A stretch of 64,000 nucleotides of DNA from NCBI GenBank assembly GCA_007026445.1, contig VDMD01000005.1, positions 744,001-808,000 on the forward strand. The letters run 5' to 3'. The stretch is from Schizophyllum amplum. Its lineage: Eukaryota; Basidiomycota; Agaricomycetes; Agaricales; Schizophyllaceae. The notes beneath the pieces were generated by a model. It made no database searches. It saw only the letters and a program-made list of their open reading frames with translations, and was not told the DNA's origin. Positions 11,061 through 21,625 of the stretch are shown here, one piece after another (the first letter of the stretch is position 1; each line of letters opens with the position of its first letter). A program made the position numbers and the translations under genes.

Positions 11061-12463
11061 TCACCCTTGGAACGCCGTCCCCGCCTTGACGGACTCCGCC
11101 CGCCCACCGCCCGCGAAGCCGGTTCCTAAAAAAATCAGAATTCAGTATCAAACCCATCTCACACGACGCACTCACCCTCCCGCTTCAACTCCACCACATC
11201 CTTCGCCGCCAGCGGTGTATCGCACACGACGCATTGCATACTAGGGGCACCCTTCTTGGGTTTCTCCTCCGGTTTCCCGTCCTTCTCTCCTTTACCCACA
11301 TTTTCCTCCGTCCCCTCTGTGGCCCCCTTACTCGCATCCCCACCCATGCCTACCACCAGCGCATCCACGCACGTCTTGCACACCACATGCGCGCAAGGCC
11401 GCATATGATAGATGCGCGCGCTGTTCGAGAGGCCCTTTTTGCAGGAGGGGCACATTTTGGAGGCGGTGGCGGAGGGGTTGGAGGTAGCGTTATTGGCGGG
11501 GGTAGATGAGGGAGTGGGAGTGGAAGATAAAGTGGTAGAAGGCGTTGAAGCGGAAGCACCGGAGGCGTCTGTGAATGTGGAGAATAGGACGGGGGCGAGG
11601 TGTTTGAGGCTGGGGAAGGGGTTTAGTTTATGGAACAACGATGAGGGAGAACAATGTCGAGGACAACTCACGCCAAAGCATGCGCGGGCTCCCCGCCCCT
11701 ACATGTTGTCTGCAGCTTCACGTCTTGTAGCGACCGTGGCGGCCCGGTCGAGGTGTATGTCGGCGTGAGGGAGGGAAGCCAGAAGTCGGGCAGCTTGTTC
11801 TTGAGCGCCTCGGCCTGCTCGCGCTCAATCTGGCGCAGGGCGGCCTCTTCGGCTTCGCGCGTGAGGGTCTCGACGGCGCTGGTGTCGAATTCGAATTTGC
11901 GCTTGACGCCGCGGGCTGGTGGTAGAGATGGGAGATAGAGAGAGACGAAGGGGGGGGGGGAAAGCAGGGGAGTAGAATGAGCACGGTAAACACCCAAGAA
12001 CAGACACACACACGCACCCTCTCCCCCGGACGTCCCGCTCTGCGTGCGTGCCGCGAGCCCGAGCTGGCCCTTCTCAAAGTCTGCGAGGACGCGCTCACGA
12101 GCGGCGTCGCGTGCCCGCGCGCGTTCCTCCTCCGCCTCCTTCTTCATCGCGTCCAGACGGTCCTTCTGCCGCTTGATAGCCTTCTTCTGCGACACTGTCG
12201 CCGTCAGTTTACAATAATCTTATCACCAAGGGGGAGACCCACTCACATAGATCAGTATACACGCACTCCTTGCAGAAGAGGTGCCCCTCGTTGCAGGCGA
12301 CCGGCTCGCGCGCGCTGTTGAGGCAGAGGGCGCAGGCGTCGAAGCGGCGCATGGACTCGTTGCCGAGGCGCTGGCGCTTGGAGCCATACTCCTTGCCTGC
12401 CTTCTTGAATTCTGCGTAGGAGAAGACGGAGGAGGCGGTGTTGTTCTTGCTGTGCTTGGTCAT
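11061..12463 (-). CDS. NOSIP: NOSIP-family RING/U-box protein (378 aa)
   Basis: Five exons join in phase: 12247-12463, 12018-12194, 11672-11915, 11176-11609 and 11061-11125. The N-terminus has the NOSIP zinc-finger block SVFSYAEFKKAGKEYGSKRQ and then CALCLNSAREPVACNEGHLF. A coiled, charged linker (QKKAIKRQKDRLDAMKKE) follows, then LPDFWLPSLTP and a C-terminal treble-clef finger: CPSCKK, CAHVVCKTC and CVVCDTPLAAKDVVELKREGTGFAGGG. The family members are E3 ubiquitin-ligase-like U-box proteins, nuclear and spliceosome-associated in several eukaryotes. Human NOSIP is about 300 aa; the extra length is a Ser/Thr/Pro-rich stretch and a Lys/Glu/Gly insert inside the second finger. It diverges from the next gene over 340 bp. 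Confidence 0.92.
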
Positions 12464-12803
12464 GGTCGGGGACAAGTTACGACTCGCGCTTCGTTCGCTC
12501 TCCCAGGGCCATTATCGCCTGCCGCATTCGGCGCCCGTCCGATCCTTTGTCTTTGACGAGCACCGTTGCAAGCCACTCGGGCGCTTGACCGGAGAACAAT
12601 AAGCTGCACGAGCATATAGACCGCTGTTTGTTGGTCATAGAGAAAGGAGGCCCGAGCACGAGCGTACTTATATATCCAGGCAAGTCCCTCGGCCCCCGTC
12701 GTCCTCCACGTCAGTCGTCGCCATCGCCGCTTTTCATCTTACTCATCGCCCGCATCCGACCCCAAGCTGACGACGAGCCCACCCAGCGCAACACCGCCGC
12801 TAC
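12464..12803. promoter_or_regulatory. Divergent promoter region, NOSIP / 570-aa gene
   Basis: A 340-bp spacer between two divergent start codons; promoters for both genes must lie here. No clear TATA box on the plus side; TATATA occurs near 12669. Confidence 0.5.
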
Positions 12804-14563
12804 ATGTACGCGCTCACCTCGTCCCCGCCGTCCCCGGGCCCCGTATACGACGTCGCCCACGACCTCCTCGCCCACCGCCGCGTCAAACCGCTCCCCAAGC
12901 GCCGCCGCATCAGCCCCGCCCCCGACGGCGCCCACGGCGACTCCCCCATGCCCCAACCGCCCCAGGACCTCCCGCACGACGACCCGCAGGCGTACGCCGA
13001 CGACCCGTCCGAGGGCGACTACATCGATCATCTCCAGCAGCCCGGCAACACCAAGAAGCGCAAGGTGCCCAAGGCCGGGCTCTCTGGCGCTGAGGACGAG
13101 CCCGATCGCGGTGGCGGAGCTGGTGGTGGTGGCGGCGGCGGCGGTGCGTCGCCCCTGCCCGCGGCAGCAGCGCCGGCCGCGGACCTGCCCCCGCCACAAT
13201 ACGCCTTTGCGACGATCGGCGTGCCCCCGGGCGCCGCCGCGCTCGACACGAACACGCCCGCGACGTCGCTCACCTCGCTCACCCGCCGCCTCGCGCGCAC
13301 GGCCAGCAAGCGCGGCGCGCGCCTCGGCCGCGCCCTCAGCCTCGTTACGCTCGCCGGCTTGCAGCACAAGGACATGCTCCGCACGCGCAAGCGCCAGCTC
13401 ACCGCCGTGCTCGGCGCGCTCTCCCAGGGCGACGCGCAGGCGCTCGATCAGGCGCTCGAGGCCAGCTGGCCGCTCGGCTCCGGCGCGTCCGGCTACCTCG
13501 GCGGCGCGGCGTCTTCGCTGCTCACAGGCTCGGCGACGACGACCACGACCACAGGCCCGGCGGACGACGTCCAGCACACGCTGGAGCCGCTCAAGACGCG
13601 CAAGAGCAAGCGCCCGCGTGTGCGTGCTGCCCGCCGCGCCCGCGCCAACGTCGCCCTCCGCCACCCAGACGCGGCGCCCTTCCCGACCTGTGAATTTCTG
13701 CACAAGTGTCCGAGTGCGAGTAAGTGTCCAACTCCCTTCCATCGGCGTCACTAACCGCTCACGCAGCCGCCGAGCGCCTCATCACGACCAAGGAAGAGGT
13801 GAACGCGCTGCGGGCGCGCTTCGAGGCCGAGCTCGCCCGACAAGCCAGCAAGGCCGCCCAGGCGAACAAGATGGCTCTCGCCTCCCGTCGCGCCGGCGCC
13901 GCCAACACCCCCGCCGCCCCCGACCGCGACCGCAAATCGCGCTTGCGCACGACCAAGAAGAGCGGCGCCGGCGGTGACCAGAAGGCCGAGTTCCTCGCAC
14001 TGCCGCCCCAGGCCGGCACCGCGCCCGGGAAACCGGCGAAGGGCAAGAAGAAGAAGCGCTCGGCGCTGGCGAACGCCTCCAACCCGCACCACCTGCGCAA
14101 CTACGTGCCCTCGCGCCTGCCGCACGCGCCGAACACGAACGCGGGCTCGGCGGCCGCGCACGACGAGAACGTGCCGATCGGATTCCTGAGCAAGGGCGTG
14201 GGCAAGGGGGCGCTGATCAGCCCCGCGGACGAGTGGGTGTGCCCGTTTTGCGAGTACGAGCTGTTTTATGGGGACGAGGCGGAGTATCGGCGGGCGATCC
14301 GGAACCGGAAGAAGATTTTGAGGAGGCGGAGAAGGGCGAGGGAGCGGGCGAGTGCGGCGGCGAGTGGGCAGGGGCATGGGGTGAAGGAGAAGGGGAGGGC
14401 GGATGGGAGGGAGGAGGAGGATGAGGAGGAGGAGGATGAAGGGTATGAGGAGGAGGCGCTGTATGACCCGCCGGCGGATACGTACGCCGCGCCGGCGCCG
14501 GTGCAGCAGAAGTGGGACCCTGGTCGTGGCGTCGGGAAGGGCGCACAGGCGGCGACGGGGTAG
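12804..14563 (+). CDS. Conserved-looking basidiomycete protein of unknown function (570 aa)
   Basis: Exons 12804-13719 and 13767-14563 are separated by a 47-nt intron (GTAAGT ... CTAAC ... GCAG) and join in phase. The N-terminus is Pro-rich with a basic LPKRRR cluster that could be a nuclear signal. A Gly run is followed by a helical-looking Ala/Leu/Arg segment (about 150-230) and a second basic patch. The second exon has a coiled stretch (TTKEEVNALRARFEAELARQ), the segment HHLRNYVPSRLPH, a short CPFCEYELFYGDEAEYRRA motif followed by about ten basic residues, and a long Glu/Asp run. CPFCEYELF suggests half of a zinc site, but I see no second Cys pair. I do not recognise a named family. Confidence 0.8.
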
Positions 14564-15239
14564 TGGGGGAGGTGAGGGCGAGTAGCGAGGTGCTCCCTCC
14601 TCCCTCCTACCTTCCGCCCCCCTCCTTCCTACCTTCCGCCTCCTTCCTACCCTTCGCATCCCTCCTGACTCCCTCCTCCTATCTACTCACCCTCCCTCCC
14701 TCGCTTGTTTGTTCTCGCAACGTTCATCGTTCGATCCGTCAACACTCATCGACAACCGTTGGACTCGCCGACACTCATCGTTCGCAACGCAACACTCATC
14801 GTTCGCAATGCAACATTCATCGTTCGCAACTACTACTAACACACCCCACATACGGTCCCTAAAGCACTCTCGCATAGTTTTATCAACCTCTGTCGTTCAA
14901 TTCTACAATACATCGGCAATAAATTATGTTGGATTGCATGGGTTCCGAGTCGTGGATTGCATGGGTTCCGAGTCGTGGTTGCATGGGCTTGACTTGAGCA
15001 TGGACTTGAATAGTGAGGTGCTCGACTTGAAGAGTGAGCTACTGCACTTGAGTATAGAGATACTCAACTTGGCTATGTAGAGCTACTGCACTTGAGTATA
15101 GAGCTACTGCGCTTGAGTATAGAGCTATTACTTGACTTGACTGGTGAGGTAGTCGATGAGGGAACGCATTGAGTGACTCGATGAGGGGACGCATTGAGTG
15201 ACTCGACGACATGGGGCTGGATGATTGGCAGGCCTCACC

Positions 15240-15355
15240 TGAGCTTCGTCTCCCCCGATGGGCGGAGCTTCGTCTTACTCAATGAGCAGAGCTTCGTCTT
15301 ACTCAATGAACAGAGCTTCGTCTTACTCAATGAGCAGAGCTTCGGCTCCCCCGAT
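15240..15355. repeat. 26-bp tandem repeat, 4-5 copies
   Basis: The unit contains GAGCTTCGTCTTACTCAATG plus AGCAGA, with CCCCGATGGGC variants at both ends of the array. Confidence 0.85.
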
Positions 15356-15384
15356 GGGCAGCGGCTCGTCTGACGATGGATGAG

Positions 15385-15480
15385 TTTGTGGCACAAAAGA
15401 GAACTGAGTCGCAGTGCCACGAAAGAGAACTGAGTCGCAGTGCCACGAAAGAGAACTGAGTCACAGTGCCACAAAAGACT
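15385..15480. repeat. 27-bp tandem repeat, 3-4 copies
   Basis: The unit contains AGAGAACTGAGTCGCAGTGC plus CACGAAA. Confidence 0.85.
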
Positions 15481-15602
15481 GGCCAGTGACTACCACAAAA
15501 TAGACTGAGTGTAGCCTGGTGACCGAGTCCTTCGAACGAGACTGAATGACACGTACAGTTTATTTGCACTGTAACCGCACTGATACTTACAGTAACGCAA
15601 AG

Positions 15603-15629
15603 TTTTGCCCGGGCAGTACCCGGGCAAAA
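15603..15629. repeat. Perfect 11-bp hairpin, TTTTGCCCGGG stem, 5-nt loop
   Basis: TTTTGCCCGGG, then CAGTA, then CCCGGGCAAAA. It may be a collapsed transposon terminus or a terminator-like structure; there is no adjacent gene 3' end. Confidence 0.8.
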
Positions 15630-16310
15630 AAACGTGCTCACATGCCAGTACGTCGAGTCCGTTCTTCAGCTTGGTTACAGTTGGGCCTTGGTTGTCTTGT
15701 AGATGACAATGGCAAGGACAGGGTTCGGATTCAGAGGGCCGGGCGACGTTCCCGAGGTGGTGAGAAACAGCGGAGGCTGAGGTGTTGGGAAAAGCGGAGA
15801 CCGACTCGGCTCCAAAAACCGACAACATTAAGATGCTGGGAGGGAGCGACGTGTCTGGAAGGGGAGGGGACAACCGCCCTAAGGCGCTAGGAGGGGGCAA
15901 CCGCCCTGAGGCCCGGAGGGCAGAAGTCACCCGTGAGTGTGCGGACTGAATGAGTAGAAGTAGGTGAGAGAAAAGGAGGAGGGAGGGGGGTGGAGGGTGG
16001 TGAACGAAAGGAAAGGACGGCGAGAGGGTGGAGGAGAATGAGAGGAGGGACGGGGGAGGTAGGGAGGACGGATTGAGTGAGCAAGGGTGATCGGCGGAGA
16101 GTATCGAGGTGGCGCGGGATGTAAGTTGAAGGGAAAAGCGAGTGTGCGCGATGGGGCGATGAGAGAAGCGAGCTAAGACAGGGCAGTGGGGGGCGCTGTG
16201 TGCTGGTAGATGAGTGAAGGGGAGTGTGGGTATGACCCGTGAAGGGAGCGATCGCGGGCCGGTTGATCGACAAGTCTGTAAGCGCGCCGATCATCTCATC
16301 GAGGACGACG

Positions 16311-19300
16311 ATGAGCTCGAGTGAGTTGAGCGAGCTAGTGGGGTTTCTGCGTGACCGGAATGGGTCTGTGCGGCAGATTGCGCTGTCGCATTTGCTTGCG
16401 CACACGACGCCCGGGGCCGCGCACCGATCGATGTTCGCCGGTGGACCGTTGCGCGACCTGAAGGTGCTGTGCCGCGATCAGCTCGCTGTCGCCCACGACG
16501 CCTTCCGCGCGCTTGTCAACCTGTCCGACGACGCCACATACGCCGCCGCCATTGCTGACAAGCCGTTTCTTACCTTCCTCGCCGCCTACACCGCCGCACC
16601 ACACGCCACCCTCGCCGATCTCGCCGCCATGCTGCTCAGCAACCTCACCGCAGGGGCGCAGGCTGCATCCACGCTCGCCGCCCTCGAGCTCCCCGTCCTG
16701 CCAGACCCCGCTGCACCCAAGGGCGCACCACCGAGCGCCGCGCTGTTCCCCGTCGACGCGCGATGCGGCAGCTGTCCCGCGCCCGTACCCTACCCGCCCG
16801 GCGAGCCCCGCCGCATCCGAGCACTAGCACTCCTACTCGACGCCTTCGTTCAGGGCGCCCCCCTCACCGACACAGCACTCCACCGCCCCCGCAAATCAGC
16901 CCTCCACTTCATGGCCAGCGTCTGCGCCAACATGAGCGCCACCGCCATCGGCCGCCAGTTCTTCCTCACCCCTGCCCCACGAGATCCATCGTCCCCCTCC
17001 CCCCTCGAATTCCCCCTCGCAAAAATCGTCTCCTTCACAGATCACCCAGACCGCATCCGCCGCGCAGGCGTCGCCTCCACCATCAAAAACTGCGCCTTCT
17101 TCGTACCCGCCCACCGCGCCATGCTCGCAGGGGAGACCGCACTTGTCATGGCACACAAATTCGCCAAGTCGTCGACGTCGGGACAAACCAGCGATGCAAA
17201 ATCAAGCGCCAACGAACCGGCACGACTAAGAGCACCCGGCATCGACGTCCTCGTCCCGCTCCTGCTTCCCCTCGCGGGCCCGGAGGAGATGGATTTGGAG
17301 GTGGGTGATAATACACCTTGTTCCACGCTTTCTACCTTTCATGCAGACTTTCTATCTTCCATCCCTTCCCCCCCAGCCACCTTCCCCCCACACCTTCCCC
17401 CTTTTCCCCCCTTCCTTCCCCCCTTCCTCTCCCTCCCTTCCCCCCTTCCTCTCCCTCCCTTCCCCCCTTCCCACCTCTCCCCTCCCATCCCTCCCTCTCC
17501 CCTCCCCTCTTCCCCCTTCCCCCCAGCCACCTTCCTCTCCCCTCCCCTCTTCCCCCTTCCCCCCCAGCCACCTTCCTCTCCCTTCCCCCCTTCCCCCCCA
17601 GCCACCTTCCTCTCCCTTCCCCCCTTCCCCCCCAGCCACCTTCCTCTCCCTTCCCCCCTTCCCCCCCAGCCACCTTCCTCTCCCTTCCCCCCTTCCCCCC
17701 CAGCCACCTTCCTCTCCCTTCCCCCCTTCCCCTCCCTTCCCCCCTTCCCCTCCCCATCTTATACTCGCTCACACACTTACCCGCCTGCTATTACTCTCCC
17801 CTCCGCCTTATATCCGCTCACACACATACCCTTCCCCCCTTCCCTTCCCCCCTCCCCTCGTACCCACCGGCTATCGTGTACCCGCTAACCCCCCCCCCCC
17901 CCCCCTCACCCAGGACACCGAAAAACTCCCGCCCGCGCTCCAGTTCCTGCCGCCGGAGAAGGAGAGGGAGAAGGATGGTGCGTGATATAGTCCATGTTGT
18001 TCGAGTTCTTTTCTGTTCGAAATTCCATCTCCCATCGCGTCTCGCTCCATTCAACGCTGTCCCATCGCGTCTCGCTCCATTCAACGCTGTCCCATACGCA
18101 TCTTGCTCCTTTCAACGCTGCCGCGTCTTGCTCCTCTAAACCCCATACGCATCTTGCTCTTTCTACCTGTCTTCGTCGTTGCTGGCGTCTCCGCTGTTTC
18201 CATCGTCGTCGTTGCTATTCGCCCTCCCCCTGCCTTCGCCCCCTTCCCCTTCCCTTCTCCTACCTCCCTTAACACCCCAAATCCCTCCCTTCCCTCCCCT
18301 TAACACCCTAATACTAACCCTCCCCCCAATCTAATACTAACCCCTCCCCCCACCCTAACCAGCCCCCACCCGCCACACCCTCCTCGAGGCCCTCCTCCTG
18401 CTCGCCACGACGCGCGCCGGGCGCGAGAAGCTAAGGAGTAACGGCGTTTATGAGGTCGTGCGGGGTGCGCATTTGGTGGAGGGGGTGGAGGGGGTGAGTG
18501 GGTTTGGTTCTTTTGGGGGTGATTAGGCTTCCGTTAAAGCTATTGTGGTTTTTGTGGTTTTTTTTTGGTTTGGGTGTGATTTGGAGGTGTTTGTGATTTG
18601 GAGGTGTTTGGGTTGGGGTGAAAGGGAGGAGGGGTGAAGGGGAGGGTGGGAAGGGAGCCAGGACGACGACGGAGGGGGAAGCTTACTCTCACACACCACG
18701 CCCCCCGACTCTAACACGCCACTTACCCATTACCCCCCCACAGATCCACGAGACCATCGAGCGCCTTGTGAACATGCTCAAGCGGCCCGAGGCGGAGGGG
18801 GCGTGGGTGGATGAGGAGGAGGGGGAGGATGAGCTTGCTGCGCTCGTGGATGAGGTCGGTACGCTAGCAGGCGATGTGGATGGGATGAAGTTAGGTACGT
18901 CGATTTGCATCTCTCTTGCGGTTCCTTCATCCGCTTGCGTTTCCTTCGCCTCTTTTCCCCCTTCCTTCGCCTCCTTTTCCCCTTCCTTCGCGCTCTTGTG
19001 ATCCTTCCCTCGCGCTCTTGTGATCCTTCCCTCCTTCCCTCGCCTTTGCTTATCCTCGCCTTGCTCCTGCATTTTTTTCCTCTACTTTCTGGCCTCTTGC
19101 ATCGTCCTCTTTTCTCGCTCTCGCCTCATTTTATCTCTTCCACTCCCTTTCGTCTCTTCCACTCCCTTTCGTCCCTTCCACCTCCTTACGTCTCTTCCAA
19201 CCCCTTTCGTCCATTCCACTCCCTTTCGTCCCTTCCACTCCCTTTCGACCCTTCTTTCTTTCCTTTTGTCTCTCTCACTCCCTCGCGCCGCTGTCTGCGT

Positions 19301-20108
19301 AGTGGCGAGCGGCCCGGGCCTCGCTGGCTCTCTCTCGACCAGGCCTCTCTGGCCCCCTCGACCGGGCCTCCCTAGCCTCCTCTACCGGGCCATTCACACG
19401 CTCTCTGGACTGCCTTGCACACTCTCTCCCGACTACCTTTGCTCGCTCTCTCTCCACACCTTGCTCGCTCTCTATCAACTACCTTTGTTCGCTCTCTTTC
19501 GATTACCTTGCTCACTCACCCCCCTCCTTCGCCCTCCACCCACTCACCCCCTCACCGCCCTCCTTCGCCCTCACTCCCTGTCTACCCCACACCCACCTCT
19601 CGACGCCCACTCACTCACTAACCCCACCCCACCCCACAGACCACGCCGCCTCCGCGGCCGCTGCGGACGAGGAGGAGGGGGAGGAGGACGCGTCGGGGAT
19701 CGAGCCGTTGGGGGCGGGTGATGGGTTGTTGGGGGCGGATGATGAGCCTTCCTCCACCGGTTCTTTGCCAGCACCGTCGGAGGCTACGACCAGGGCTGTG
19801 ACAAAACCAACGGCTACGACCACGGCATCGTCAGCTGCGGCTACAGCACCGTTGACCGGGACTACAGCACCGACGGCCACGCCTACGAAACCGTCGACTA
19901 CAGCACCGACGGCCACGCCTACGAAACCGTCGCCCACGCCTACGAAGCCGGCGACAACGCCTACGAAGCCGTTGACTACAGCACCGACGGCCACGACGAA
20001 ACCGAAACCGAAACTGACACCCAACGTAACAAAGCCGAAGCCGAAACCGCCCCCACCCCCACCCCCGCACCCGAGCCGGACGAGGACGATGTGATTGAGG
20101 AGATATGA
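16311..20108 (+). CDS. HGH1: Hgh1 family eEF2-folding chaperone (armadillo-like)
   Basis: Exons 16311-17300, 17914-17977, 18363-18493, 18744-18894 and 19640-about 20100 join in phase. The start at 16311 gives [17 protein letters not shown], the family's usual beginning; an in-frame ATG exists at 16239. Diagnostic segments are [10 protein letters not shown], a TIKNCAFF block, [49 protein letters not shown] and [14 protein letters not shown]. Hgh1 is a cytosolic cochaperone that helps fold translation elongation factor 2. The four introns (613, 385, 250 and 745 nt) are far longer than others here and are C/T-rich. In the last exon the spliced frame ends at 20094 in a Thr/Pro tail, while the frame one base away is also open and ends at 20108 in acidic DEDDVIEEI, the more family-like end; a single lost base is likely. 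Confidence 0.88.
17370..17760. repeat. C/T-rich minisatellite inside HGH1 intron 1
   Basis: About six near-perfect tandem copies of a roughly 34-bp unit (CCACCTTCCTCTCCCTTCCC plus a C-rich remainder), flanked by degenerate copies. Stop-free in several frames only because of composition. Confidence 0.9.
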
Positions 20109-20647
20109 GACGGTGGGGGGTGCGATTGAGGAGATATGAGACGGTGGGGGGTGGAGGAGATATGAGACGATGTGAGTTGAGGAGATATAGACGATGCGAG
20201 TTGAGGAGATATGAGATGGTGGGGGTGAAAAGGAGGGTGGAGGATTAGGCGGGTGATAGGAGGGAGGGGGGAAGGGGAAGGGAGTGAGGAGGGTGAAAAG
20301 TCTCTCAGGTTCAGTGATATACTTATCCTATGTACATACGGTGTATGAATTTGTCGTTGTACCAGAAGTTGTTGTAGACGTACGTTTGACGCTGTGACCA
20401 TACCTCCCCGGCCAACGAATCTGGCCTCGCCTAACGAGTGCCTCGCGCCCAACAGCGACGTCGTCTGAGTCTATACTTACACGGCCCATCGACGTGCCAC
20501 CTTCCCCGGCTCATCCGGTGGTGGTGGTGGTCCGGTGTCGGCTGCATGCTCGAGCGTGCCATATATATATGTAGCATATCACAATGTAAAGTACGTAGAT
20601 CCACACCACCGTTGTCCCAATCTACGACGTCCACTGGTCATGGATTA

Positions 20648-21029
20648 GAGTGTATTCGCCTATGCAAAAAGTATGATCCAAAATCCAAAGGTGAATAATT
20701 GGTTTGGTAACATACGCAAGTTCTACTACAACATTGGACTTTGTACTTGCAAAATTGGCAGTAGGGTCAAGCTGCTCGCGTCCCTTCCCTAGCAAGGGCA
20801 CCACGTCGGAACTTCGAGGTCGTCGGTGGGGTGCATCTGGGACCCCTTGCGGTCCCTTCTGCACCGTCCGATCGCGACAATCTCTTTCCTAGGCCGACCG
20901 ACATCGTGAAGCTGAGCATCTCGTCGCTTCTTTTGCTCCGAATTTTGCTACTCATATATCGAGAGCTTTCGAGTACTCAATTTTGATTTGGCATGTTGAA
21001 AAAGAAATTATGCATGGGCGAATACACTC
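20648..21029. mobile_element. Candidate non-autonomous TA-target transposon (MITE), 382 bp
   Basis: The ends are inverted repeats beginning GAGTGTATTCGCC(T/C)ATGCA, 19 of the first 20 bases matching, each flanked by TA (20646-20647 and 21030-21031). That is the target duplication of Tc1/mariner/pogo-type transposons. The 382-bp interior has no transposase ORF. Only one copy is seen in this window. Confidence 0.7.
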
Positions 21030-21139
21030 TATTGAAGCAAGCTGTGTCTATATGGTCGTCCGGCCGGGGCCTGAATCCGAAGCAGTCCTCCTTGAATTGC
21101 GGTGTAAGTATTGGAGGACGAAGGAGATTCGACGATGGT

Positions 21140-21202
21140 GCGAATATTTCGTAGCGAGCTGCGAATATTCCGTAGCGAGCTGCGAATATTCCGTAGCGAG
21201 CT
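21140..21202. repeat. 21-bp tandem repeat, 3 copies
   Basis: The unit GCGAATATTCCGTAGCGAGC plus T is repeated three times with one mismatch. Confidence 0.9.
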
Positions 21203-21560
21203 TCAACGAGCTTGCTGCCTGTCGAGCGTCCTTGACTTTGTTTCAATTGGCACTCTCGGAAAGCTTGCAACCTCATCACACAGAAAAAGAGCATGCTCAA
21301 AAAGGATCCCTCATTGCGCGGTAAAGGGTAGGTGGGGGGGGGGGGTGGTAAATAAGTGAAATAAAAAGAATCGATCGCAAGTCCGGGTCGTTCGCTGGTG
21401 TGGAGGCTAGCAGGCAGTCCGCGCCGGTATGGTAGCAGGCAGTCCGGGAGCCAAGTCCGTAACAGCAGTCAGATAGCAGTAAAGCTCGAGTCCATAGGCG
21501 TGTGTTTCATAGATAAGAATGTCCTCGAAGGTCTTCACAAGATGAACATCACAAAGATGC

Positions 21561-21604
21561 CCCGTCACGGCGCGCCCGCACACTGCATAGCGCGCGCCGC
21601 GTGG
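21561..21604 (-). other. GC-rich hairpin in the 3' region of paralog A
   Basis: GGCGCGC-type arms enclose TATGCAGTG. A matching hairpin sits at the same distance after the stop codon of paralog B (26835-26866), although neighbouring 3' sequence is not conserved. Confidence 0.6.
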
Positions 21605-21625
21605 GGGTCGTCACGACTGGGTTCC

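Larger units (their letters stand above)
14564..16310. other. Intergenic interval with tandem repeats and a perfect hairpin
   Basis: About 1.75 kb downstream of the 570-aa gene. It holds short repeats of GTTCGCAA...ACTCATC (14720-14840), ACTTGAGTATAGAGCTACTG (15040-15125), two longer tandem arrays (15240-15480) and an 11-bp perfect palindrome (15603-15629). No coding pattern was accepted. Confidence 0.6.
20109..21625. other. Intergenic interval with a MITE candidate and a short tandem repeat
   Basis: About 1.5 kb between convergent genes. It starts with a GAGGAGATATGAGACGGTGG-type repeat (20097-20225) and holds a TA-flanked element (20648-21029), a 21-bp triple repeat (21140-21202) and a G-run near 21334. 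No gene accepted. Confidence 0.6.

Noticed and set aside
17305..18139. Long Pro/Ser/Leu-rich ORFs on both strands over HGH1 intron 1
   Set aside because: Stop-free only because the intron is a C/T-rich tandem repeat; HGH1 splice sites flank it.
18301..18360. CCCTAA-containing stretch resembling telomere repeat
   Set aside because: Irregular spacing and only a few units; it is the end of an HGH1 intron.
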